A stretch of 64,000 bases of DNA from contig OY821749.1 in the NCBI GenBank assembly GCA_963682055.1, positions 26,419,631-26,483,630 of the forward strand. The letters are read 5' to 3'. Source of the stretch: Primula veris. Taxonomy: Eukaryota > Streptophyta > Magnoliopsida > Ericales > Primulaceae. The translations under genes and the position numbers were made by a program. Below the pieces are notes generated by a model. It ran no database searches. It saw nothing but the letters and a program-made list of their open reading frames with translations, and had not been told where the DNA came from. Positions 1 to 10,420 of the stretch are shown in pieces (positions within the stretch are counted from its first letter, which is position 1; each line of letters opens with the position of its first letter).

Positions 1-625
1 TGTCGAGTGGTTGGACTCGAAGCCGAAATCTTCGGTTGTGTATGTATCGTTTGGAAGTTTGGCGGAGCTTCAAAAGTTGCAAATGGAAGAGATCGCGTAC
101 GGTTTGCTTGAGAGTGAGCGGCCTTTTTTGTGGGTCATAAGAGACAAAAGAGAAAAAACAAATGAAGATGATAACTACAATATAAGCTGCATAGAAGAAC
201 TAAAACAAAAGGGGATGATAGTGCCATGGTGTTCTCAACTTGAGGTACTATCCCACCCATCCTTGGGATGTTTTTTAACACATTGTGGGTGGAATTCGAC
301 TCTTGAGAGTTTGGTATCGGGGGTACCTGTTGTGGCGTTTCCGCAATGGACAGACCAAGGAACTAACGCGAAGCTGATCGAGGACGTGTGGAAGACAGGA
401 GTGAGAGTGAGGGGTGGGACGAAAACAAACGATGGCAATGAGATTGTCGATAGGAAAGAGGTAAAGAGGTGCATTGAGACGGTGATGGAAGATAAAGAGA
501 AAAATGAAGAGTTGAGAAGAAATGCCATAAAATGGAAGGATTCGGCAAGGGCAGCTTTAACAGAAGGAGGAAGTTCTGATATTAACTTGAAAGCTTTTGT
601 TAAGGAGGTTGGGGGAGGCAGTTAA
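1..625 (+). CDS. UGT75: UGT75-like glycosyltransferase, 3' part only
   Basis: C-terminal about 207 residues of a family 1 UDP-glycosyltransferase. The frame is already open at base 2 and the gene starts outside the window; stop TAA is at 623-625. The C-terminal Rossmann domain is visible, including YVSFGS and the 44-residue PSPG sugar-donor box from Trp ([11 protein letters not shown], base 227) through [10 protein letters not shown] to the final Gln of WTDQ (about 358). A terminal Gln usually goes with UDP-glucose. The tail ([18 protein letters not shown]) is typical of the UGT75 clade (crocetin/ABA ester and anthocyanin 5-O glucosyltransferases). Around the PSPG box it is nearly identical at DNA level to the UGT at 23526-24938 and less so to the one at 7476-8900, so these two are the closest relatives in the cluster. 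Cytosolic enzyme by family; the acceptor cannot be predicted from this part. Confidence 0.93.
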   Translation, partial: VEWLDSKPKSSVVYVSFGSLAELQKLQMEEIAYGLLESERPFLWVIRDKREKTNEDDNYNISCIEELKQKGMIVPWCSQLEVLSHPSLGCFLTHCGWNSTLESLVSGVPVVAFPQWTDQGTNAKLIEDVWKTGVRVRGGTKTNDGNEIVDRKEVKRCIETVMEDKEKNEELRRNAIKWKDSARAALTEGGSSDINLKAFVKEVGGGS

Positions 626-827
626 ATTATTTTTACTGGTATATATAAATGTTCTTATATATAGATTTAACAGTACAACCATTTTATTTCATATAGTTTG
701 GTATGATCTTATTTGTTCACGTAGTCTCCAATTATTCAAACAAGGTGTACCAAATCTTTATCCCAAGTCTCTGTTGGTAATTGGTAAATAAGCAATTTTG
801 CTTTATTTCTTCATAGGTAGACTACAA
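626..827. other. 3' flank of first UGT
   Basis: AT-rich sequence between the UGT stop codon and the hAT-like element. It presumably includes the UGT 3' UTR. No strong poly(A) signal and no gene seen. Confidence 0.4.
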
Positions 828-956
828 TATTGGACTAGAGGTGAGATCGGGTCGGGACCCGATCCGAAATATATCAACCCGGATCCCAACCCGATAAGAA
901 TCGGTACTCACATTTTACTCCGGATCCCGACTCTGAAATTTCGGATAGCCGACAAG

Positions 957-1056
957 TCGGATACCCGATAGTTCGGGTACCCGGCGATGGGATAATCCCG
1001 AAGCATTCGGATACCCGATAGTTCGGGTACCTGGCGATGGGATAATCCCGAAGCAT
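957..1056. repeat. 50-bp direct tandem duplication
   Basis: Two adjacent 50-bp copies beginning CGGATACCCGATAGTTCGGG differ at one position (C/T in GGTACC[C/T]GG). Each contains the imperfect palindrome CCCGATAGTTCGGG. It lies inside the hAT-like element and looks recent. Confidence 0.9.
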
Positions 1057-1089
1057 TTGCTGTTTAAACCCGATAAGCTAAAAATGTTA

Positions 1090-1301
1090 CTCACTCCGTC
1101 CCAAAAAGATAGTCTCATACAAACCACGTATAAGTTTGAACGACCAAGAAATTGTATAAAATTGCCGAAACGAAAAATTTTAAAAGTCAAATTACATTAT
1201 TAAAATTTGAAAATTTTCATTTCGTTAATTTTAATAAAAATTCTTGACCGATCAAACTTGATTTCGTATGCAGCCATATTTTATTTTTGGGAAGGATGGA
1301 G
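1090..1301. mobile_element. Stowaway MITE (Tc1/mariner type)
   Basis: 212-bp element starting CTCACTCCGTCCCAAAAA and ending, in inverted form, GGGAAGGATGGAG. It is flanked by the TA dinucleotide on both sides (1088-1089 and 1302-1303). The CTCC-TCCGTCCCAAAAA terminus is diagnostic of plant Stowaway elements. It is nested in the hAT-like element at 836-1901 and is therefore the younger insertion. Confidence 0.85.
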
Positions 1302-1909
1302 TATTAACTAACAACAAAAATCATGAGAAAAAAATTAAAGCAACGACCTATATGTCATTGAAGCAACTCGCTATCCCTCTGTGCATGACTACATGTTATG
1401 TTCTTGTTGTTTATTTTGGTTAACCTTTTACTTTTATTTTCTTATCTCGTATATGAGGCAATGTTATGTTATGTTTTCTGCAGTTTAAGAAGAAAAATTA
1501 AGCCAGATTAATCTAATTCTAGATATCATACCTTTTTAATCAAAATAAATATATCAAATAAGCTGAGGTCATAAGCGGTACCATGGTTCGAGCATGCTCT
1601 CGTATTTATTGTTTATCTCTTTTCTTGTTGTTTAGTGAATAAATCACAAAGAATGTAGTTTGGGGCTGCCCATGCACGGACTTAGTGATTGGTAGTTGGT
1701 ACACTAAAAGTTGTGTTTATTTGGAGCAAAACAATTAATAAAAATAAATATATATATGTATATTAAATATATTTCGGGTATCCGCTAATATTAAAATCAT
1801 AACCCGATTCCAACCCCAAAAATGATAGGGTCGGGACAATGCCCGATGGAGTCGGATCGGGATTCGTTCGGGTCAGGTGGCGAGAATTTTTCCGAGCCCT
1901 ATATTGGAG

Positions 1910-2626
1910 TACATATATATCTCATAGGCCCTGCCCTGTAAACATGATATTCTTTTTCGGAATATATGCATATATTGGACTACAATATCCATCTGACATC
2001 ATCATTTTTTTTAAAGCCATTTTAGAAAAGAATTGGAGACTCGTAGCCTTTTCAAATCTGTTTTTAAGTTTTAGTATTAGTGGTCATATAATTAAAACTG
2101 CATAAGTTACTCTTTTAAAAATCTTAACTAGGTTTTCGTACTACATCCAATTTATTTTGGAAGACTTATAAATATTTACATATCAATTAATTTAATTATA
2201 AAAAATTCATATATGTGTAATTCTTTACAATTATGTACATATACTTATTTATAATTAGGTACATATGTCATAAAAAATAAAATAAAAAATTGAAAAAATT
2301 GAAAAATGAAAAAAAATTGAAAAAAAATGTACATAGTATCAAACATGACTGTATATGATTAGATATAATTAGACATAAAAGATTGAACATTATTAGATAG
2401 GATCAAACAAGATTAGATATAATCACACATATTTTTGTATAAAAAATATATTTTTTAAAATTTTAAAATTTTAATTTTGGTTTTTAATTTTGAAATATTT
2501 TTTTCGATTGTTTTGGATTTTTTAGTGACATATGTATCTATTTATAAATAAGTTCACAAAATATGTATTTTAAAAAAAATAAAAAATCATCAAGTTCAGA
2601 ACAATCAAGGTTTTTTTTATAAATAA
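1910..2626. other. AT-rich intergenic stretch
   Basis: Very AT-rich, with runs of A and repeated ATTAGATATAAT-like words (2350-2430). No coding capacity and no recognised element. Confidence 0.4.
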
Positions 2627-2631
2627 GTATA

Positions 2632-2867
2632 TGTTGTAGGATATTATTGACCATCTTCGGCCTTACTCTATTAGGCCTATCTTGGGCTTTCCTAGCATAT
2701 GTAACCATAACTTCTATTATATAAAGAGAGTCAGGGGTCTCTTGATGTATCTCTCTATACACTTATATGAATGAATAAAGCCCCACTTATTGTTGTCTCT
2801 CATACTTCTCTCTATATCTATACATATCTCTATATATCTCTATAACGAGCTAATATGTCTCACAACA
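2632..2867 (+). repeat. 5' LTR of the gag-pol-less element
   Basis: 236 bp, TGTTGTAGGATATTATTG to TCTCACAACA. It contains a TATA-box-like TATTATATAAAGAG (about 2716-2729) and AATAAAG further down, as expected for LTR promoter and polyadenylation signals. Confidence 0.88.
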
Positions 2868-2879
2868 CGTTATCAGCAC
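2868..2879 (+). other. Primer-binding-like site
   Basis: CGTTATCAGCAC immediately follows the 5' LTR. It occupies the position of the reverse-transcription primer site and resembles the TATCAG core of copia primer sites. I infer tRNA pairing from position and resemblance only. Confidence 0.55.
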
Positions 2880-4221
2880 TTTGCTCATGAAGATTGAAGT
2901 AAAAACTAGAATATTTGGTTATTTGATCGAATACTATGGATTAAACTCGAAGTTAGGGCTATAAACATACGGCTAAACTTTGAATTTTTTTTTTTATTCT
3001 GCCGGTTTTCCCCAAAATACCAGGAGTATGGTACATATATTTTTCCCCTAGCTTATATCAACCGTACGTACTGTATTTAATTAGATTTCAACTGGCATAC
3101 ATACTAATACATGCGAATTAGTAAAAGTTCTTGCGTAATAGTACAGTACATGTAGGCTAATTAAATATTGTTGCATAACAAAATTGCATGTGCAAAACAG
3201 GTTTATAAATCTAGTGATCATACACATGTGTGACTTCATAATGCTTGAATCAATTAGTTCCTGACCATGGAACACGATCTCAATTAAATGAGACGTTCAC
3301 TATATGGATTAATATAATCCGAGCGGATGTGGAATACTCGCCTAAGTGAGTACTTGATCAGCTTGGGATACTTAAACAAGTATTATGCCCTTGCGTGTTT
3401 TTATTATGCGATCCACTTTTGGATTTGCCTTCGAGACGAAAGATCTTGGAAAGACACGGTAGTGACTCGGCCTGATGATCGAGTCCCGTAAAGATTGAAT
3501 CTAAGTCCATGATTCAGACTACACCCAGAAGGTGTTATGACGTTTTAGTCATTATGACTCTAGGTCGTCAGATTCTCCCATGATCGTTCGATCACTAGAC
3601 ATTGATATAGACCCAGTCCGTCCCTGATGTGACGATGAAGAGATATTGAACCATGATGTTCATATCTAAGTACAATAAGCGCATTATTGTACTTGGTCTA
3701 ATGTGCTAGGACGAACATCTCGTATGCTGTGAATGGTATAGCTCGACACAACATCGCGCTAACACGCTGCCATCGAAATGGCACTAAAGACACATTCCCT
3801 TATCTTATGGTAATTTTAGAAGTGGGCTAGTTTATCCCATTTGCGTCATCGAGTGTACCTACCCCCTTCGGTACTCGAATTAACGCAACCCTTTTTCGGT
3901 TATACCGATGCCGGTTACTTATCAGACCCGCATAAGTAATATTCCTAACATGGTCTGTCTTTACCATTAGGAATAAGGCAATATCTTGGAGGTATTGTAA
4001 TGACTCCAAACGAATCACTCTGATCTACTCGTGCTCTATGAGATGACTAGAGAGTGTATATGGCTTCGAGCTCGTATTAGCCATATTTGAATTACATATG
4101 CCCTGTCTCACGATTCAGATAAAACACTTGTCTTATTTGAGGACAACTTGTTGTTATCGATCAAGAGAGACATGACTAGATTATGCTATTTAGCATTTCT
4201 TGCCGAAATAAATCTTTACAT

Positions 4222-4475
4222 ATGAAGTTTAAGAGCATCCTGTCGAATGCTCGTTTTATTCCACATTATATTTACTTGCATATAATCGTGTGCAAGTAAA
4301 TGAGGCATCCAGTCGAATGCTCGTACTCTTTATTCGAATATGAAATCATTGCACCCAGTCGTGTGTAAGTGAGGGGAAGCATCTAGGTGAATGCTTATTG
4401 CACTAATTACTACTTAGTCGAAATCATCGCACCCTGTCGCGTGCAAGTGAGTGGGAGTATCCAGTCGCATGCTCG
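4222..4475. repeat. Degenerate short repeats inside LTR element
   Basis: About six loosely spaced units of the form GCA-CC-GTCG-ATGCTCG or GCACC-GTCG-GTGCAAGTGA (for example near 4228, 4306, 4350, 4380, 4429 and 4459) alternate between an AATGCTCG and a GTGCAAGTGA ending. They form partly palindromic blocks. Function unknown; perhaps packaging or structural RNA of this element family. Confidence 0.6.
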
Positions 4476-4976
4476 TGTACTATTTTTGTCCTTAGACCAA
4501 GGTTTTTTCCCACTGGGTTTTCCTTGGCAAGGTTTTTAGCGAGATACATTCCCATTATATCTCACTTAAGATTGCCGAGATAGGAGAATATCCTGTTGTA
4601 TACTTCTTATCACTGTGTACTCTTTTGTCCTTCGACTAGAGGTTTTTCCCACTGGATTTACTCTAGCAAGGTTTTGATGAGGCTGTTTTGTGGTTGATCC
4701 CCTACTACTATCACTGTTGCACTCTTTTTCCTTCGATCAGAGATTTTCCCACTGGGTTTGCTCTGCCAAGGTTTTGATGAGGCAGACTATTTTGTGGTTA
4801 GTTAATTACATAGAATTTCGGCCTATATTATTCGGCTACACAGTTTCTTCTAGGTACCGATTTTGTCCCATACTGGGTTTTCCGTCCCTAAGGTTTTTAT
4901 GTATTTAGCACTGCGAATGAACTCGACTCATATCGACAGCATGGAGACGAAGAAATCAAGACGTTCAAAGGGAGAT

Positions 4977-5212
4977 TGTTGTAGGATATTATTGGCCATC
5001 TTGGACCTTACTCTATTGGACCTATCTTGGGCTTTTCTAGCATATGTAACTCTACCCTCTTTTATATAAAGAGGGTCAGTGGTCTCTTGATGTATCTCTT
5101 TATACACTTATATGAATGAATAAAGTCCCACTTATTGTTATCTCTCATACTTCTCTCTATATCTATACATATCTCTATATATCTCTATAACGAGCTAATA
5201 TGTCTCACAACA
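4977..5212 (+). repeat. 3' LTR of the gag-pol-less element
   Basis: 236 bp, same length as the 5' LTR and about 93% identical by eye. It is preceded by purine tract CAAAGGGAGAT. Confidence 0.88.
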
Positions 5213-5217
5213 GTATT

Positions 5218-7380
5218 TAAATATGTATACTAATTGTTCATTTTACCATTTATTTTACACCAATTTATTTTCACTTTCTCTAGCCGGTGGGTTACCTGTA
5301 ATACAATCTCTCTCTCTTCCTTCATATGACTCTCTCTCAGTTGTCTTGTAGAGATGACATGCTTCATATCTTTGGTATATGGACCAAACTTGCAAATTTC
5401 ATTTATTGTACGTAACTACAAACCTTGTCTCATAGTTCATATAAAATACAGCCGGAATAGTTTTTTATTTTATTTTTTATAATAAAATGTTAAAATATGA
5501 CATTTAAATCCAGATTTTAAATTTGAAAAGCCATACCATGCAAGTGATTCAGGTGTCCGTTTGGCGTTTCCGATGAATTGTTTTCTGAAATCATGGAATT
5601 TTTATACATTTTCCAACCGACCCGGTTTACAAAACTCGTTTCTAAAAACATTGTAATTAACACATTGTGTATTTTAAGTGTTTTTATTTATTAAAGTGTA
5701 TATTAGGTATTAAACTGTCTGAAAACTTGACAATTTTCAATTCCTTTTTTCTTTTTAAAGGAATTTTTATTAGATATAGAATAAAAGAGTTGTAAACATG
5801 GAACAAGTTCCCCATGATAGCAATAAGAATAAAGTCCAATCAGAAACCGATACACTACCCTAATCAAAAATCCCGTTTCAATAACCTATAAGGCTATAAC
5901 CATTAATTTGGTGGAAAATAAGTTTAGCAAAAACACTTAAAAAAACCTCATCTTTACGAGTAAATTGGGCTAAAAAATTGTTTTTTTTTTATATTTATCC
6001 CCTACCCTTATAGCTATCTCTCATCACATGTGATGATGTGATCTAGAAGTAAGTTTTATGATAACCAAAATCTCAAAGAAACCAGGAAGTATAAGGAGTT
6101 AAAACTAAGATAAAAACAAACTCCATGAAGGTTTTAACAAACTAAAATTAAGGGTATAAAACAGTAACATTCAGAAAGAAGCTGAGAAGTGAGAACTAAA
6201 TCAAGCTCTCATAGCATAGTAAAATTTTTGAGCAAGGGGTATAGTGGTGGCCATATACCATCGCTTCTCATCATAAATCAACTCTTTATACCTGCATAGC
6301 CTTTGAGATCAAGAAAGTTAATAAAAATCTTAACAAAATACTCCTCCAACCCTAATTTGTCCTTGGAGCATATAAGGATCAAAGCTTCACAAAATACTCA
6401 TCATTAGCTTACAAATTTACCAACCAAAAATCGAAACAGACTATAAATCATTGCAACTTTACACCCACCAAACATTTCCAATTCAACAGAATTTACTCTC
6501 TGTATGCGTAACTTCAACAGAAATTTTAGGATGGATGTAAACAATATTAGTACTTACAATCAATCAATAATGTTGTGATTCATTCTATTTATATAACTCT
6601 ACTTAATAATTATAACTAACTAATATTTTTCTCAATATATCATGACTCTGTGATTTAAACACAACATTTTCGGAAATACCAAGAAAAGACCACGTCTTGC
6701 ATGGGGCGCCTAATTGCTAGTGATAGTAAAAGGCAAAAGGTCCTCCCTTTTAGTGTGTGTTGGCAACATGTTCGACTTGAAATTATGCTTAGTGTGCTAT
6801 CATGGAGTCAAAGGGCAATGTCAGCCAAACGCATTGCGCGAGATTTTTTTTTTACAGCTTTTCACTATTTCTGTAAGTGGTGTTTCATGTTTTCTGATTG
6901 TATTTAGGCCTGGCTGCCAGATAATTCGGCTATTAATGCATTTTTTTTTAGAGAATGCATTATCATAAATTTCATCTCTAATAAGAATTACAAACATTAC
7001 AAACAAAAAGTTCCATAAAATACATAATTCTATTCAGCAGGCGACATGATTCTGATGAGAAGCAAGAACAAAACAATCTAGAAGTGAAAAAAAGGGGTAC
7101 TTTTTAGACATCATTATCATAGCAGGCCATAAGATACTTATAATGAGAAAAAAGTCAAAACTCAAAAGGCCTTAACAAATCTAAAAAACTGTGGGATGAT
7201 GGAAGCGCAAAGGTTAATGACCTAGACTTATACAGAATTTAATAGTTAAATGGAGCAAGACAAACATCATTAAAAACACTTCTATAATTTTCTATAAAGA
7301 TACACTAATGTCGATGATATATGAAATTTGTTCTTTACATACAATTTTAGTGAATGTATATATCACAATACCCTCACCTC
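5218..7380. other. Intergenic region upstream of the second UGT
   Basis: About 2.2 kb of AT-rich sequence with CT-rich patches near 5310-5340. No gene, transposon boundary or RNA was recognised. Two short overlapping ORFs near 6701-6968 have no recognisable domain and I regard them as chance. Confidence 0.4.
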
Positions 7381-7390
7381 ATTATATAAG
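7381..7390 (+). promoter_or_regulatory. Candidate TATA box of the second UGT
   Basis: ATTATATAAG lies 86-95 bp upstream of the ATG at 7476. This would place transcription start near 7415 and give a 5' UTR of about 60 bp. It is a position and consensus match only. Confidence 0.55.
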
Positions 7391-7475
7391 CATGTAACAT
7401 CTTTAATTCACTTCAAAATGAAAGACACATCATCTTAATTTTAGTCTTTAGAATAGTTCAAACTCGAATCAAGAG

Positions 7476-8900
7476 ATGGGAAATAGAGCACACATCCTTC
7501 TACTTGTATACCCAATGCAAGGCCACATAAACCCAACCATGCATTTCGCAAAATGCCTCATTCGGCTCGGTGCAAAAGTCACAATTGCAACCACTATTTC
7601 CGGGCAGCGCCTCATCCACAAGAATGCCGCTATGGTACCCAGGGAATTAAGCATAACAGCCATTTCTGATGGCTATGATGATGGCATCAAAAACATATCA
7701 GCCAATGCTTTGATGAAATATGGATCAAATTTGAGAAAAACGACTTCTGAAAATTTGACAAATATTATTACTAATAGCTCAGAGGATGGAATCCCCATCA
7801 CTTGCATAGTATATGGGCTCCTCCAATCTTGGGTAATTGAGGTGGCGAGATCTTATAATATCGCATTTGCGCTATTCTGGATTAACCAAGCTACAGTCTT
7901 GAATATATACTCCAACTATTTCAACTGTTACGAGGATGTTATTAAGGAAATGACCAATAACCTGCTAGGTTTTGTAGAAATACCGGGTCTGCCACGATTG
8001 GCTAGTCGTGACCTTCCCTCGTTCATGCTCCCAAATTGCCCACCCATGTTTAGCTCAGTTCTCCCATCAATGAAAGAGCAAATACAAGCGCTAGATGCCG
8101 ATAGGAAACCTACGATACTTGTCAACACTTTTGAGGAATTAGAATTGGAGACTTTAAAGGTTATCCAAAAGTATAATATGGTAGCTATTGGACCATTAAT
8201 ACCGTCAACACTTTTGGACAAAAAAGATCAATCTGGCCGACCTATCGATGACAATTTGTTTCAAGAGCGTACTAGTTACTTTAAATGGTTGAACTCAAAG
8301 ACCAGATCTTCAGTCATTTATGTATCATTTGGAAGTATGTTGGAGCTACCAAAGGAACAAGTGGAAGAGATTGCGTACGGTTTGCTCGAGAGTGAGCGGC
8401 CCTTTTTGTGGGTCATACTAGAAAGAGGAAAAAAAGGGAAAGAAGATGATTATCCTATTAGTTGCATAGAAGAGTTGAGGAAAAGAGGGATGATAGTACC
8501 TTGGTGTTCTCAATTGCAAGTTCTATCCCACCCCTCGGTGGGATGTTTTATAACGCATTGTGGATGGAATTCGACTCTTGAGAGCTTGGTGATGGGGGTT
8601 CCGGTGGTAGCATTCCCCCAGTGGGCGGACCAACCAACCAACGCAAAGATGATAGAGGATGTGTGGAAGACTGGAGTGAGGGTAGGAGCGGGAGGCAAAA
8701 CGAAAGACGGTAAAGATATAGTAGATAGAGAAGAGGTAAAGAGGTGCATAAAAATTGTGATGGATGAGGAGAAGATAGGGAAAGAGTTGAAAAGAAATGC
8801 AATGAATTGGAAAAAATTGGCAAAAAAAGCTGTGATGGATGGGGGAAGTTCCGATGTTAACTTGAAAGCCTTTGTTAAGGAGGTTGGTGGTATGAACTGA
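7476..8900 (+). CDS. UGT75: UGT75-like UDP-glucosyltransferase, complete
   Basis: Single-exon gene, 474 aa, the usual size for plant family 1 UGTs. The N-terminal acceptor domain opens MGNRAHILLLVYPMQGHINP with the catalytic His at residue 17. The PSPG donor box spans Trp343 to Gln386 (WCSQLQVLSHP... [10 protein letters not shown]... PQWADQ). The terminal Gln suggests UDP-glucose. The stretch CIVYGLLQSWVIEVARSY lacks the Asp that many UGTs pair with the catalytic His; Arabidopsis UGT75B1 also lacks it, so this is a clade feature. Compared with the UGT at 23526, the N-terminal half is more diverged (for example residues 40-75 and FWINQATVLNIYSNYF), while the C-terminal half is conserved, suggesting a different acceptor. 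The start is chosen for the family-typical N-terminus. Product class (ester, phenolic or apocarotenoid glucoside) cannot be decided from sequence. Confidence 0.95.
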   Translation: MGNRAHILLLVYPMQGHINPTMHFAKCLIRLGAKVTIATTISGQRLIHKNAAMVPRELSITAISDGYDDGIKNISANALMKYGSNLRKTTSENLTNIITNSSEDGIPITCIVYGLLQSWVIEVARSYNIAFALFWINQATVLNIYSNYFNCYEDVIKEMTNNLLGFVEIPGLPRLASRDLPSFMLPNCPPMFSSVLPSMKEQIQALDADRKPTILVNTFEELELETLKVIQKYNMVAIGPLIPSTLLDKKDQSGRPIDDNLFQERTSYFKWLNSKTRSSVIYVSFGSMLELPKEQVEEIAYGLLESERPFLWVILERGKKGKEDDYPISCIEELRKRGMIVPWCSQLQVLSHPSVGCFITHCGWNSTLESLVMGVPVVAFPQWADQPTNAKMIEDVWKTGVRVGAGGKTKDGKDIVDREEVKRCIKIVMDEEKIGKELKRNAMNWKKLAKKAVMDGGSSDVNLKAFVKEVGGMN

Positions 8901-9563
8901 TTTTTACTCTCTCTGTCTCCCCGTCCTCTTTATCTTATGGTTTTTTAGTGTACAATATTCAAATAAAACCCACACTGCAAACATAAAACTATATCTATAT
9001 ACACGAAGCGTTCAAGGCACACTTTTGTAGACACATTTGGGGATGCGGCTATATTAAAGATGTTCAATTGGTTTTTCTTAATAACTGTTGTTCAATTGAT
9101 CTTTTAAGAACTCGAATCTATTTTCCATTGTTTTCTTATTGGAATTTGATGATATCAATCATTTTTCTTTCAAAACTCCAGTCACTGATATAGAATTTGC
9201 AACAGTTTTCTTTATCGTTTTTATACTAATTTTAAAAAAATAAGACGAATTTGAAAGAACTATTCACAGCCAGAAATGTAGCAACCATTACAGCTCTTTA
9301 TCCTTCTCGATCGGAATTTGGTGCCGCACATATCAAGCGCAGATACATAATAAAAAAAGCTTCAGATGAAACATTGAAAATGGCATGTACCTCGGTGTTC
9401 TGATATGAAATTCGCCAATCGTATGAAGCCATATACATGGTTTTTTCTTCGTACCCAATTGGTGCAAAATTAGATATAAGCTGGGACAAACAAAGTAATC
9501 AGATGCGACAAGTCCACTGACGGGCCATGCACCATTGCCAGGTGGGTCCAGCTCGCTTTCATT
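8901..9563. other. 3' flank of the second UGT
   Basis: Includes an AATAAA at 8962-8967 that could be the UGT poly(A) signal. The rest is AT-rich, with no recognised gene or element up to the hAT-like insertion. Confidence 0.4.
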
Positions 9564-9571
9564 GTCAAGAG

Positions 9572-10412
9572 TAGGGCTGTAAAAAATACTCAAAACCTGA
9601 AAACCTAAAGAACCGACCCGTTGCAGAACCGCTTTCGGGTCTAACCAACCCGACCCAACCGGTTCTAGGGTCGGGTATGGTTTTCAACTCTATACCCACG
9701 GAACCGACCTGTAGATTCGATCCGTGGAACCGACCCGTAGAACCGCAATATGTGCCCATATTTTGAAAAAACATATACATATTATTATAATAGGCTCATG
9801 TATTTATAAATTTATATAAAAAATACATATTAATAAAGTGATTTTTATGATATTTGAGAATCATATACTATGAAGTATGAAGTTAAACAATATACTCAAC
9901 ATCAATTTTTTTTTATAAATTTTGGTATGATATTTGTCAAAATTTGTTCGAAGAAAACAAATAGGTCAAAAGATTTTAATGTATTTCAACATAATAACGT
10001 TATTTGTTATAATGTTTTATACTTGTGTTACCTTTCCTTACTTGACACTTTTTTACACTTTTTCATATCTTGTGTAGTTTTTTTTCCTCATATTTTTATC
10101 ATTGATAATATAAAAGTATGGAGTTTTCATCACCATTTAATAAAAAAAAAATATCAATTTCTATTGTGATTCTATGTTTTGTGTTATATTTTAGTTCATA
10201 CTCTTTATTATTGATCTTTTTTTGGAAATCGTTTTTGGGTATATATCCGCACCGATAACTGTTAGACCCATTACATGTACGTGTATAAGTCAGGTAAAAC
10301 GACAAAAAAAATTTATATAGACCCGACCCATAAATGACGTTAAAACCGTTATCCGAATACCCAAAAACCGTCGGGTCAGGTCAGACCGAGTCGGGTAAAA
10401 TTGACACCCCTA
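9572..10412. mobile_element. hAT-like non-autonomous element
   Basis: 841 bp. Starts TAGGGCTGTAAAA and ends TTGACACCCCTA, an imperfect terminal inverted repeat of about 12 bp. It is flanked by GTCAAGAG (9564-9571) and GTCAAGAA (10413-10420), an 8-bp duplication with one mismatch, as expected for hAT. The ends are rich in ACCCGACCC/GGGTCGGGT words and the middle is AT-rich and non-coding. Related in composition and ends to the elements at 836-1901 and 53556-53785. Confidence 0.8.
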
Positions 10413-10420
10413 GTCAAGAA

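Larger units (their letters stand above)
836..1901. mobile_element. hAT-like non-autonomous element with nested Stowaway
   Basis: Starts TAGAGGTGAGATCGGG and ends TTCCGAGCCCTA, so the termini form the short imperfect inverted repeat TAG-G-T / A-CCCTA seen in hAT elements. It is flanked by an 8-bp duplication with one mismatch: TATTGGAC (828-835) and TATTGGAG (1902-1909). The ends are GC-rich and full of CCCGA/TCGGG motifs; the middle is AT-rich. A perfect-but-one 50-bp tandem duplication lies at 957-1006/1007-1056. A Stowaway MITE (1090-1301) is nested inside. There is no transposase ORF. Two other elements of similar composition lie at 9572-10412 and 53556-53785. Confidence 0.65.
2632..5212 (+). 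mobile_element. Non-autonomous LTR retrotransposon (LARD/TRIM-like, copia-type ends)
   Basis: 2581-bp element with two 236-bp LTRs (2632-2867, 4977-5212) that begin TGTTG and end CAACA. A primer-binding-like site CGTTATCAGCAC lies directly after the 5' LTR and a purine tract CAAAGGGAGAT (4966-4976) directly before the 3' LTR. The flanking duplication is GTATA/GTATT (2627-2631, 5213-5217; 4 of 5 match). The 2.1-kb interior has no gag or pol ORF. It contains repeated TTTCCCACTGGGTTT blocks (about 4500-4880), typical of the 3' non-coding zone of copia relatives, and a set of CAGTCG-containing sub-repeats. I count about 16 differences between the LTRs (near 7%), so it is older than the element at 14747-19655. 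It must have been mobilised in trans. Confidence 0.88.

Noticed and set aside
6701..6968. Overlapping ORFs upstream of the second UGT
   Set aside because: Two frames overlap, neither has a recognisable domain, and no splice or promoter context supports them.
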